Under the pieces are notes generated by a model. The model made no database searches. It saw nothing but the letters and a program-made list of their open reading frames with translations, and was not told the DNA's origin. A program made the position numbers and the translations under genes. This document shows positions 34,863 through 41,244 of a stretch of 64,000 nucleotides of DNA, in pieces. Position 1 is the stretch's first letter, and each line of letters opens with the position of its first letter. Origin of the DNA: Peribacter sp043814035 (lineage in GTDB: Bacteria; Patescibacteriota; Gracilibacteria; Peribacterales; Peribacteraceae); contig JBDRKJ010000010.1 of NCBI GenBank assembly GCA_043814035.1, positions 1-64,000 of the forward strand. Direction: 5' to 3'.

Positions 34863-35525
34863 TCAACGAGAGGGCCCGAGCACAAACTCCTTCACAATTT
34901 TCGGCAGATCTTTCTCTATAGCAGCATCCAACGTCGTGCGCTCTTCAGCAGGCGGCACACTCAACACCCAGTTTGCCAGATCCTCGCCGGCCGACGCTGA
35001 CCCTAAGCCGATGCGAATGCGCGGAAAACCCTCCTTTATATATTCCACGATGGACTTGAGTCCGTTGTGCGTTCCCGGCCCCCCCTGATTGCGAAACCGG
35101 ATCTCGCCTAAGGGTAGATCGCAATCGTCACTGAGCACGAGTAGCTGAAAGCTGGAATCAAGCTTGTAGAAATGCACGAGCTTCTGTACAGCCTCACCGG
35201 ATCGGTTCATGAACGTGGTCGGTTTCGCGAGCAGAACAGGGACATCACCGATTTGAATTTCCGAAACAACGGAAAGTAATTTCGCTCGGTCTTTCCACTC
35301 CCCTGCCCCGCGAAGTCCGCCTTTAGCGGACGAAGTGGGGCCGCCCCCAAATGCATCCCTCAGAATATCGGCTGCGCGAAAGCCGGCATTGTGGCGCGTC
35401 TGCTCATAGGTGCCACCGGGATTCCCGAGGCCGACGATAATCAGGGAGGGTTTTATGGTGCGCAGTGTAACACGGAAGAGAGACTGAAGATTATGAAAGT
35501 GGAGATAGGGATTGGCAGCGAACAA
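34863..35525 (-). CDS. pth: Peptidyl-tRNA hydrolase with an in-frame palindromic insert
   Basis: The protein (up to 220 residues) shows Pth landmarks: LIIVGLGNPGGTYEQTRHNAGF (catalytic Asn and His), AKPTTFMNRSGEAVQKL and LLVLSDDCDLPLGEIRFRNQGGPGTHNGLKSI. Pth frees tRNA from peptidyl-tRNA that drops off the ribosome. Residues SSAKGGLRGAG come from a palindrome at 35306-35344 inserted between the AADILRDAF helix and the EWKDRAKLL segment. The start is unclear: there is no ATG near the family start, and the frame opens at TTG 35525. A start at a rare codon close to ATIKPSL-like residues cannot be excluded. Confidence 0.9.
   Translation of the reverse strand: MFAANPYLHFHNLQSLFRVTLRTIKPSLIIVGLGNPGGTYEQTRHNAGFRAADILRDAFGGGPTSSAKGGLRGAGEWKDRAKLLSVVSEIQIGDVPVLLAKPTTFMNRSGEAVQKLVHFYKLDSSFQLLVLSDDCDLPLGEIRFRNQGGPGTHNGLKSIVEYIKEGFPRIRIGLGSASAGEDLANWVLSVPPAEERTTLDAAIEKDLPKIVKEFVLGPSR
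35306..35344. repeat. Palindromic element inserted in frame in pth
   Basis: CCCCGCGAAGTCCGCC and GGCGGACGAAGTGGGG-like arms (35306-35344) form a hairpin. It is related by its CGAAG core to the elements in the DUF218 gene and purQ. The frame is kept and about 12 residues are added. Confidence 0.7.
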
Positions 35526-35702
35526 TCAAAAATCAAGTTTCAAGGTTCAAAGAAAACGTAAAAAGAAAACAATCAATTAGGATAATGCAATGGCATCTTT
35601 TTTGTAATTTTGAAAATTATCCTTTGATATTTTATCTGAAATTTGATCTCTGATTTTTGTTTCTTCAGCCAACGTCTCAAGAAACAATAATCAACCGTAA
35701 AA
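35526..35702. other. AT-rich intergenic segment with a diffuse inverted repeat
   Basis: This 177-bp segment is far richer in A+T than its surroundings. CAAAAATCAAG-TTTCAA near the left end has complements (TGAAATTTGATC, CTGATTTTTG) near the right end, and TAATTTTGAAAATTA sits in the middle. No ORF is credible. It could be a mobile relic, or a promoter region for pth. Confidence 0.4.
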
Positions 35703-36104
35703 TCAGCCAAGGAATCGGTGCACGATCGTGGCGAAGGCCTGCAGAGCCCGATCGCTCTGTGCAGCCGAAACGCGTGTGTTCACCTCGTGGGCGATCTTGT
35801 TACGAAGCCGGTGTGCATTCCAGATGTCATCGATGCGATCTAAGCGCGGCCCCGCCTTTTGAAGTTTCTCGGCGAAGGTTCCCGTGTATCCCAATGCCTT
35901 GAGCACCGCATCGCAAATATTCTCGGCCTCGAGCACCCGACGAGCCGGATCACGGCGCTCAATGACCTCATTCCATGCTGCACGCAAACGATCCTTCTGC
36001 AATTGCGGAATTTTAGCGATGCGACGTCGCAACATCCACACCACATAGACCAGGCTCATCACTGCGAATGCGGCCAAGAGGAAGAGCCCGTACGTGCCGT
36101 TCAT
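35703..36104 (-). CDS. Membrane-anchored protein with a HEPN-like RNxxxH motif
   Basis: The 133-residue protein has one N-terminal TM helix (GLFLLAAFAVMSLVYVVWML), a basic stop-transfer sequence (RRRIAK) and a helical cytosolic domain ending NAHRLRNKIAHEVN...RALQAFATIVHRFLG. R-N-K-I-A-H fits the R-x4-6-H signature of HEPN domains, many of which are RNases or nucleotide-binding helpers. I cannot confirm the fold from sequence alone. It begins inside the last codons of the PH-domain gene (ATGA overlap at 36104-36101), so they form an operon. Confidence 0.6.
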   Translation of the reverse strand: MNGTYGLFLLAAFAVMSLVYVVWMLRRRIAKIPQLQKDRLRAAWNEVIERRDPARRVLEAENICDAVLKALGYTGTFAEKLQKAGPRLDRIDDIWNAHRLRNKIAHEVNTRVSAAQSDRALQAFATIVHRFLG

Positions 36105-36721
36105 GATTTGGTGGTGGTTTTGTGCGACTTGAGATCTTTCAGCGAGATCTCTCGGCTTACGACTTCAGAGAGGACCTCTTGAATGTGCTTCGCATCCTTG
36201 ATGTTCTTGGTGTGCAGACATTCCTCCATCGTCTGAAGAATCGCCGCAGCCACAAGGCGTGGACGTGAGACGTGTTCCAGTGAAATCTTACCACCGGTCG
36301 AAACTTTTTCGATAGCAACCGTCCCGTAGCGCAGCAACGTCCCCGAGAGACCTTTGATCTCGTAGCTCACGCCCTGAATATCTGAGAAGAGGATCTTCGT
36401 AGCAGAGCGATGGAACCACCCATGCCACTTCACGTCGATAATCGCCTGATCGGTGATCAGCCAGACATCGAGGAAGTAATCGAGGAAGTTACGGATCCAC
36501 CAGATCAGAGAGAGCGTACTCGTCACCGCTACGATGTAGAAGATCATGAGAAACGGCGCGATGGCGAGAAACACCCACGATGCAATGAACGCAGTGGTGG
36601 GCCAGAATAAGTGCTTGAGCCCCAGACGCCAGTGCGTATGCACGTAATGACGCACATCTTCGTCATCCTCTAGATGCTTTGCGAAGAACCAATGATTGAG
36701 CTTGTCGATAAACGAGTGCAC
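36101..36721 (-). CDS. Bacterial PH-domain (YdbS-like) membrane protein
   Basis: The 206-residue protein has two TM helices (about 38-80) followed by WLITDQAIIDVKWHGWFHRSA and ILFSDIQGVSYEIKGLSGTLLRYGTVAIEK. These are typical of bacterial PH domains (bPH2), where the strand after the TM pair reads like y-lT-qRii. Its role is unknown. The GTG at 36721 starts right after TACACT plus eight bases (minus strand), fitting a leaderless mRNA. The gene at 56882 is a second protein of similar design. Confidence 0.7.
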   Translation of the reverse strand: MHSFIDKLNHWFFAKHLEDDEDVRHYVHTHWRLGLKHLFWPTTAFIASWVFLAIAPFLMIFYIVAVTSTLSLIWWIRNFLDYFLDVWLITDQAIIDVKWHGWFHRSATKILFSDIQGVSYEIKGLSGTLLRYGTVAIEKVSTGGKISLEHVSRPRLVAAAILQTMEECLHTKNIKDAKHIQEVLSEVVSREISLKDLKSHKTTTKS

Positions 36722-36778
36722 GGAGGAAGTGTAGCAAAAAATCCCAGAGAGGCCCTACACAATCCATCAGGCCTGATC

Positions 36779-36784
36779 TATACT
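36779..36784 (+). promoter_or_regulatory. -10 box of lepB
   Basis: TATACT ends seven bases before the ATG at 36792, which predicts a leaderless or nearly leaderless transcript. Confidence 0.55.
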
Positions 36785-36791
36785 GCAGAGG

Positions 36792-37412
36792 ATGAATAAG
36801 AAGCCCGTTACGCTATGGTTCCACTTCTTCGACATTTTGCTGAACATCGTCATTATTGTGGCGGTGGTGGCAGCAATTCGCACGTTTCTTATCTCCCCTT
36901 TTCAGGTGGAGGGGAACTCCATGATCGACACACTCGAGAACCGTCAGTACATCGTCATCAACAAGCTCGTCTACTTCATCCATACTCCCGAGCGCGGAGA
37001 CATCGTGGTCTTTCGCCCACCCAACACTGATCACAACAAGTACTACGTCAAGCGTGTGATCGGACTTCCTGGTGATGAAGTCACTATTCGCAATGGTGAG
37101 ATTTTCGTACGTGCCGATAGCAATGGCGAGGCACACAAGGTCGAAGAGCCGTACTTAAACGAACGCAACCAGAACCGCACCTACGTTGGGGCGGCGGGCA
37201 GCGGCGATGAAAAACGCTACACCGTGCCTGAGGAGCACTTCTTCCTTCTGGGCGATAACCGTCTCGGCAGCCTCGATTCCCGCTCCTTCCGCAATTCGCT
37301 CAATGAGCCCACACCGTACGTTCCTGAGCAGGATATTAAGGGACGCGTATGGTTCGTGGCACTGCCTCTCGGCAAGGCTCACGCGATGGAACCCCCTGAA
37401 TATGGCTTCTAA
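36792..37412 (+). CDS. lepB: Signal peptidase I
   Basis: The 206-residue enzyme has an N-terminal TM anchor (about 12-32), VEGNSMIDTLENRQYIVINK (nucleophilic Ser in NSM), YYVKRVIGLPGDEV (general-base Lys) and FLLGDNRLGSLDSRSF (box E). It removes signal peptides of exported proteins on the outer side of the cytoplasmic membrane. Its clients here should include the many secreted repeat proteins in the window. It lies 71 bases before secE, which has its own promoter. Confidence 0.95.
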   Translation: MNKKPVTLWFHFFDILLNIVIIVAVVAAIRTFLISPFQVEGNSMIDTLENRQYIVINKLVYFIHTPERGDIVVFRPPNTDHNKYYVKRVIGLPGDEVTIRNGEIFVRADSNGEAHKVEEPYLNERNQNRTYVGAAGSGDEKRYTVPEEHFFLLGDNRLGSLDSRSFRNSLNEPTPYVPEQDIKGRVWFVALPLGKAHAMEPPEYGF

Positions 37413-37416
37413 ATTC

Positions 37417-37444
37417 TTGCACAGCCCTATCGGGCCGCTATACT
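37417..37444 (+). promoter_or_regulatory. Promoter of secE-nusG
   Basis: TTGCAC (37417-37422), 16-bp spacer, TATACT (37439-37444). The transcript would begin about 34 bases before the secE ATG at 37484. Confidence 0.65.
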
Positions 37445-37483
37445 GGGTTTGTCCCTGCCGGGGTTTTTTCTTCTGAAAAAGCA

Positions 37484-37675
37484 ATGTTTAAGAAGACCTC
37501 CGAATACCTCCGTGGCGCTCTAGAAGAACTCCACCATGTCCGCTGGCCCACCCGCCAGCAGGCCGTGCGTCTGTCATTGATCGTCATCGTATTCGTCTTC
37601 TGTACGTCCGTAATGTTCGGTGTTCTCGACTTCGCACTCTCGCGCGTCGTGTCTCTTCTTCTCTCACTCACGTAA
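37484..37675 (+). CDS. secE: Preprotein translocase subunit SecE
   Basis: The 63-residue protein is the short one-TM bacterial SecE: YLRGALEELHHVRWPTRQQA (amphipathic helix with the conserved VRWPTR) then a TM (LSLIVIVFVFCTSVMFGVL). SecE clamps SecY in the translocon. It is followed by nusG after six bases, the ancient secE-nusG pair. Confidence 0.95.
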   Translation: MFKKTSEYLRGALEELHHVRWPTRQQAVRLSLIVIVFVFCTSVMFGVLDFALSRVVSLLLSLT

Positions 37676-37681
37676 ATCTCT

Positions 37682-38227
37682 ATGGGCAAGCAAGATCCTA
37701 ACGCTGGTCGTAACTGGTACGTTGTGCATACATACGCAGGATACGAAGACGCCGTACGTCAGGCGATTCTGCAGCGCGTAGAATCCTTTGGCATGCAGAA
37801 TTACGTCTTTGACGTGCGCGTACCGAAAGAGAAGCAGCTCACATTCAAGAAGAACGAGCCCGTCGAGGAGGAGCGCAAGCTCTTTCCTGGTTACGTGCTC
37901 GTCGATATGACTGTCACCGACGATAGTTGGTATCTTGTGCGCAACACACCGAACGTGACGGGTTTCGTGGGTTCGGGCAACATTCCGGTTCCCGTCACGC
38001 CCGAGGAATTCGGCGTGATTGAGCGCAGGGTTGGCGAACAGGAGGCGAAGTACAAATCGGACTTCCAGATTGGTGATCTCGTCGTGATCATTGACGGCCC
38101 TTTCAAGAACTACGAAGCCACCGTCTCGGCGGTCGATGTGAATAAGGGCAAGCTTACCGTGATGGTGCTCATCTTCGATCGTGAGACACCCGTCGAACTC
38201 GACTTCACACAGGTCAAAAAGAAGTGA
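37682..38227 (+). CDS. nusG: Transcription termination/antitermination factor NusG
   Basis: The 181-residue protein has the NGN domain (NWYVVHTYAGYEDAVRQAI, ERKLFPGYVLVDM, WYLVRNTPNVTGFVG) and a C-terminal KOW domain (FQIGDLVVIIDGPFKNYEATV, GKLTVMVLIFDRETPVELDF). NusG binds RNA polymerase and couples it to Rho or the ribosome. The usual rplK-rplA genes do not follow. The last 35 bases of the gene are repeated 83 bp downstream (38276-38310) with two silent changes. Confidence 0.96.
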   Translation: MGKQDPNAGRNWYVVHTYAGYEDAVRQAILQRVESFGMQNYVFDVRVPKEKQLTFKKNEPVEEERKLFPGYVLVDMTVTDDSWYLVRNTPNVTGFVGSGNIPVPVTPEEFGVIERRVGEQEAKYKSDFQIGDLVVIIDGPFKNYEATVSAVDVNKGKLTVMVLIFDRETPVELDFTQVKKK

Positions 38228-38275
38228 TCCTTCTGCCATTTATCTCCCACCGAGATCCTGAGCGAAGCCAAAGGA
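38228..38275. repeat. Short palindromic element between nusG and its duplicated 3' end
   Basis: ATCCTGAGCGAAGCCAAAGGAT at 38255-38276 forms a hairpin (ATCC.../...GGAT) of the CTGAGCGAAG family. It is flanked by the gene end and by the remnant. Confidence 0.6.
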
Positions 38276-38310
38276 TCGAACTCGACTTCACACAGGTGAA
38301 GAAGAAGTGA
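38276..38310 (+). pseudogene. Displaced 3' end of nusG
   Basis: The segment repeats nusG 38193-38227 and encodes ELDFTQVKKK plus TGA. Within the aligned codons only GTC/GTG and AAA/AAG differ, both silent, and the six bases after the stop also agree closely. It lacks any start. Confidence 0.85.
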
Positions 38311-38329
38311 TTCCTGTTCCACATACCGA

Positions 38330-38599
38330 ATGCCCGCTCGTCACCTTCTCATTACCGGGCTTGTACAGGGAGTGTGTTTCCGTGCCGAAGCACAAACCAA
38401 GGCGAAGGAACTGCAGCTCGCCGGATGGGCGCGCAATAACAACGACGGCACACTCGAAATACATATCGAAGGCGCGATACCCGCACTGCAGAAATTTGAA
38501 CGGTGGTGCCAGCGCGGGCCGAATGGAGCGCGCATAGAAAAAGTGCAGGCGGGAGATGAGCCGGAGGATTACCTAAAAAGCTTTGACATACAGATGTAG
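38330..38599 (+). CDS. acyP: Acylphosphatase
   Basis: The 89-residue protein has the family core LLITGLVQGVCFRAEAQTKA (phosphate loop with the catalytic Arg) and LQLAGWARNNNDGTLEIHIEG (catalytic Asn region). Acylphosphatases hydrolyse carboxyl-phosphate bonds such as 1,3-bisphosphoglycerate and acetyl phosphate in the cytosol. The loop usually reads QGVGFR; here Gly is Cys. It is convergent with murJ nine bases away. Confidence 0.92.
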   Translation: MPARHLLITGLVQGVCFRAEAQTKAKELQLAGWARNNNDGTLEIHIEGAIPALQKFERWCQRGPNGARIEKVQAGDEPEDYLKSFDIQM

Positions 38600-38608
38600 A
38601 GGCGCGCA

Positions 38609-39925
38609 TTAGAATTCCCCTTTCGCGCTCTGTGCCTCGCGTGGGAAGAGCAAGAGCAGCCCCACCATCTCGGCCGCGTGCCCCGCACAGTAGCCGAGTG
38701 CCAAACTAAAGACGCCCAGCCGCGGCGCCAGCGTCCACGAGAGAACGATAGCAATCACGCCGTTGAGCACTGTGAGCACTGCGGGAATCGTTGTGTGTTT
38801 GGTAGCGTAGAACGCCCGTGTGAAGAGATGATTGAGGCTTTCGAACGGAATAGAAAGCGCGTAGAGAGCGAGACAGGTAAAGAACACAGGAACGAACGTC
38901 GCCTTCAAGTGAATGAGCCACACTGCCACGGGTGTGAGGAAAACGAGGGCAATCGCACCGGGAATCGTGAGCAAGAGCATCCACAGAACTCCGTTCTTCA
39001 AGTACTGACGGTAACGCGACCATTCGTTACGTGCAGCCGCTTGACTCAAAGGTGAGAAGAGCGAGAGCGCCAACGCCATGCCGGTCACACCCACCACCAC
39101 GGCCTGAAAGTTACGCGCGTAGGCATTGACAGCAATTGAACCGGTGCCGAGCCCCGAGGCGATGCGGTCGAAAAAGAGGAGCTCGCCCTGCAACGCCCCC
39201 AATGCGAACATACGCGGGAGCATCAGCATGCCCATTTCGGTGAGGTCAGGATGCCACCACGTGATGGCAAATTTGTATCCTGCACGTACGATCGCGGCAA
39301 ATCGCACCAACACGTAGAGGAGCGCACCGCCAAGCGAGCCGACGATGGGCCCGTACGCACCAATAATCGGTGTGAGCCACACGGTGCCGACGATGGTGCC
39401 GAGCGTAAAGAGCACCGGCGTTAAGCCGTACATCCAGAAACGCTGAATAGTATTGAGGTACTGACCGAACGCATTGCCGAAGACGAAGAGAAAATTCGTA
39501 AGCAGCGCGATGCGCCCGAAATTCACATACAGTGCGAGCGCCTCACCTTCGAACTGCGTAAGGGCGGGAGCAACCCACGGAAAAACCACTGCAAGCAACA
39601 ATGCGAGAAGTCCGAAGACGAGCGCGGCTACCGTGATGACACCATTCAGCAGCTCCGACATCGACCGACGATCTTTGCGTGCTTCATAACGAGCGAGCAG
39701 GGGTACCAAGGCCACCGAGAATCCCGCCATGATCGTCACTTGAAAGAGAAGATCACTGGGTCGAAACGCCGCCACGTACACATCCACCACCGAGAGCCCG
39801 GGGAACGTGCGGTTGAGCAGGTTGTCGCGAATGAGACCGGCAAACGAGGCTGAGAACTGCGTCACCGCGAGAACTGCAGCTCCACCCAGAATACGATGCT
39901 GTGAACGCAGGGCGCTGAAGCGCAT
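38609..39925 (-). CDS. murJ: Lipid II flippase MurJ
   Basis: The 438-residue protein has about twelve to fourteen TM helices and the MVF signature: SASFAGLIRDNLLNRTFP, VDVYVAAFRPSDLLFQVTI and SVALVPLLARYEARKD at the start, and later FDRIASGLGTGSIAVNAYARN. MurJ moves undecaprenyl-linked peptidoglycan precursor to the outer face. It is slightly shorter than E. coli MurJ (511), lacking the last helices. Its presence, with ftsL/rsmH near the window end, implies a peptidoglycan wall. Confidence 0.92.
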   Translation of the reverse strand: MRFSALRSQHRILGGAAVLAVTQFSASFAGLIRDNLLNRTFPGLSVVDVYVAAFRPSDLLFQVTIMAGFSVALVPLLARYEARKDRRSMSELLNGVITVAALVFGLLALLLAVVFPWVAPALTQFEGEALALYVNFGRIALLTNFLFVFGNAFGQYLNTIQRFWMYGLTPVLFTLGTIVGTVWLTPIIGAYGPIVGSLGGALLYVLVRFAAIVRAGYKFAITWWHPDLTEMGMLMLPRMFALGALQGELLFFDRIASGLGTGSIAVNAYARNFQAVVVGVTGMALALSLFSPLSQAAARNEWSRYRQYLKNGVLWMLLLTIPGAIALVFLTPVAVWLIHLKATFVPVFFTCLALYALSIPFESLNHLFTRAFYATKHTTIPAVLTVLNGVIAIVLSWTLAPRLGVFSLALGYCAGHAAEMVGLLLLFPREAQSAKGEF

Positions 39926-40029
39926 AGAGAGAGATTAGCAAGAAAGAGCGAAAAGGTCAGCCGATCCGTTGACGATTGTCAGAGAATTCAGGATGCTCCT
40001 TCTTGAGCAGACAGCAATGGCGCGTCTGC

Positions 40030-40257
40030 ACAAATCTCAGAGAAGAGCCTTCTGTATCATAGAAGGATTCGATGAGTGAACTCACCCATCTTGGTGGATT
40101 CTGCCAACGCAGAATCTGACGGGATGCAAGTCTCGCTCCCTCGTTCTCTCTCCTCTTCTCTGCACGAGCCTCGGAAAGTGGTTGGTTCAATCGAACATCG
40201 ATGTGAACCTGAAGCAGAAGTCCCCCCTGCGAAATCCACTTTCCGGGGTTTTTTTCT
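40030..40257 (+). ncRNA. Candidate structured RNA in a 338-bp gene-free gap
   Basis: The gap 39926-40263 has no credible gene. On the plus strand it holds a perfect hairpin GATTCTGC-CAAC-GCAGAATC (40097-40116). A long stem follows: CCTCGGAAAGTGG (40169-40181) pairs with CCACTTTCCGGGG (40236-40248), directly followed by seven T residues. The 54 bases between the arms may fold further (GGTTCAATCGAAC, GGTTCACATCGAT-like segments). A TATCAT at 40034-40039 might be its -10. It is oriented away from murJ and converges on the DsbA-like gene. I recognise no SRP, 6S, RNase P or tmRNA consensus. Confidence 0.4.
40169..40255 (+). terminator. Long-stem intrinsic terminator
   Basis: A 13-bp stem (one mismatch) around a large loop is followed by TTTTTTT. 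It points rightward, with no protein gene upstream on that strand. Confidence 0.6.
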
Positions 40258-40263
40258 GTGCGA

Positions 40264-41055
40264 TTACTTTGCAACGTCGTCGAGCACCGCCTGCATGTAC
40301 TCCATCGTATTGATACCTTCGACGATGCGCATCGAGCGTGTCTCATTATTGAGGAATACGAATGACGGAGAGACATACACCTGTGTGTCAGTCTCTGCAT
40401 AGGTCTTATCATCAAGAACTAAATCGTAGAGCTCCCGTCCTTCAATGCATGTGCGCAGCCGCGATTCATCTACCCCCACCTGACCACCGCGCGAGACAAG
40501 CAGATCGAGTGGCAATTGACTCCCGCGCTCCTGCATGATCAGATCGAGATACGACCAGAAGGCATCGTTCCCCAATTGCTCGGCAACGCACTCCGTCGCC
40601 ATGCCCGACCGGTAGTCGTTCTCGTTGCTCGAAGCCGGATAGTGGCGGAAGATCCAGTGAATACGATCACTGTTCTTCTCGAGGAACTCGCGCATCTTTA
40701 AGTGAAAGAGCTGCGTGTAGATGCTTGTGAGTGCCGCATACTCCACCACGGCGATCTTCGTCTGCGGATCACCCAAGATGTGTTCGTCCATCTCAACATC
40801 CGTGAGAAAGAGGAAAGGACTGGGTTCAACGGGCAGTGGCTTACCACCCGTGTACTGCGCGATGTCTTCGTACTTCTTTAAAGGAGGTTGCGCGATGGGA
40901 GCAATGAGCGGCACCGGTGGCTGCTCGGGCGCAGCCCCGCGAAATTGCTCTCGACCACCCATCAACCACTCGGCAAAGAAATACCCTCCGACGAGCAGAA
41001 GCAGGCAGAGTGCGACGATAAACCAGACCTTTGTGCGATCCTGTGATTCCATCAT
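40264..41055 (-). CDS. DsbA-fold membrane-anchored protein lacking the CxxC active site
   Basis: The 263-residue protein has a TM anchor (about 11-30), a linker and a DsbA/thioredoxin-like domain: KIAVVEYAALTSIYTQLFHL, IHWIFRHYPASSNENDYRS, AECVAEQLGNDAFWSYLDLI-like helix, VYVSPSFVFLNN (cis-Pro) and the C-terminal helix. Where relatives have CPYC after VEFSDFQ, this protein has TSIYT, so both redox cysteines are gone. Only two cysteines remain, in CVAEQ and RTCIEG. It therefore should not form disulfides itself and may be a chaperone or scaffold. It is divergent from the first of two cysteine-rich secreted proteins. Confidence 0.75.
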   Translation of the reverse strand: MMESQDRTKVWFIVALCLLLLVGGYFFAEWLMGGREQFRGAAPEQPPVPLIAPIAQPPLKKYEDIAQYTGGKPLPVEPSPFLFLTDVEMDEHILGDPQTKIAVVEYAALTSIYTQLFHLKMREFLEKNSDRIHWIFRHYPASSNENDYRSGMATECVAEQLGNDAFWSYLDLIMQERGSQLPLDLLVSRGGQVGVDESRLRTCIEGRELYDLVLDDKTYAETDTQVYVSPSFVFLNNETRSMRIVEGINTMEYMQAVLDDVAK

Positions 41056-41244
41056 ACAGCGGCAATCCTACGAGATCTTGATGTGCACGCCTAGTCCCCA
41101 CGGCTTGACTGCAGAGAAACCTATCGATGAATAACATTCACATCCAACAAGGACACAAGAAAATCAATACGCAATCGAATGCAACCAATGCAAGGAAACT
41201 CATGTGCGTACTGCAGCGGAGCACTGGTACTCTTACGCATAATC

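Noticed and set aside
40030..40257. SRP RNA, 6S RNA or RNase P RNA
   Set aside because: The conserved SRP loop bases (GGAAG/AGCAG), the P4 core of RNase P and the overall closed 6S shape were not found; left as an unassigned candidate.
39957..40415. 152-residue minus-strand frame between murJ and the DsbA-like gene
   Set aside because: Its N-terminal third overlaps the DsbA-like gene in another frame and the remainder covers the RNA candidate; the composition is not protein-like.
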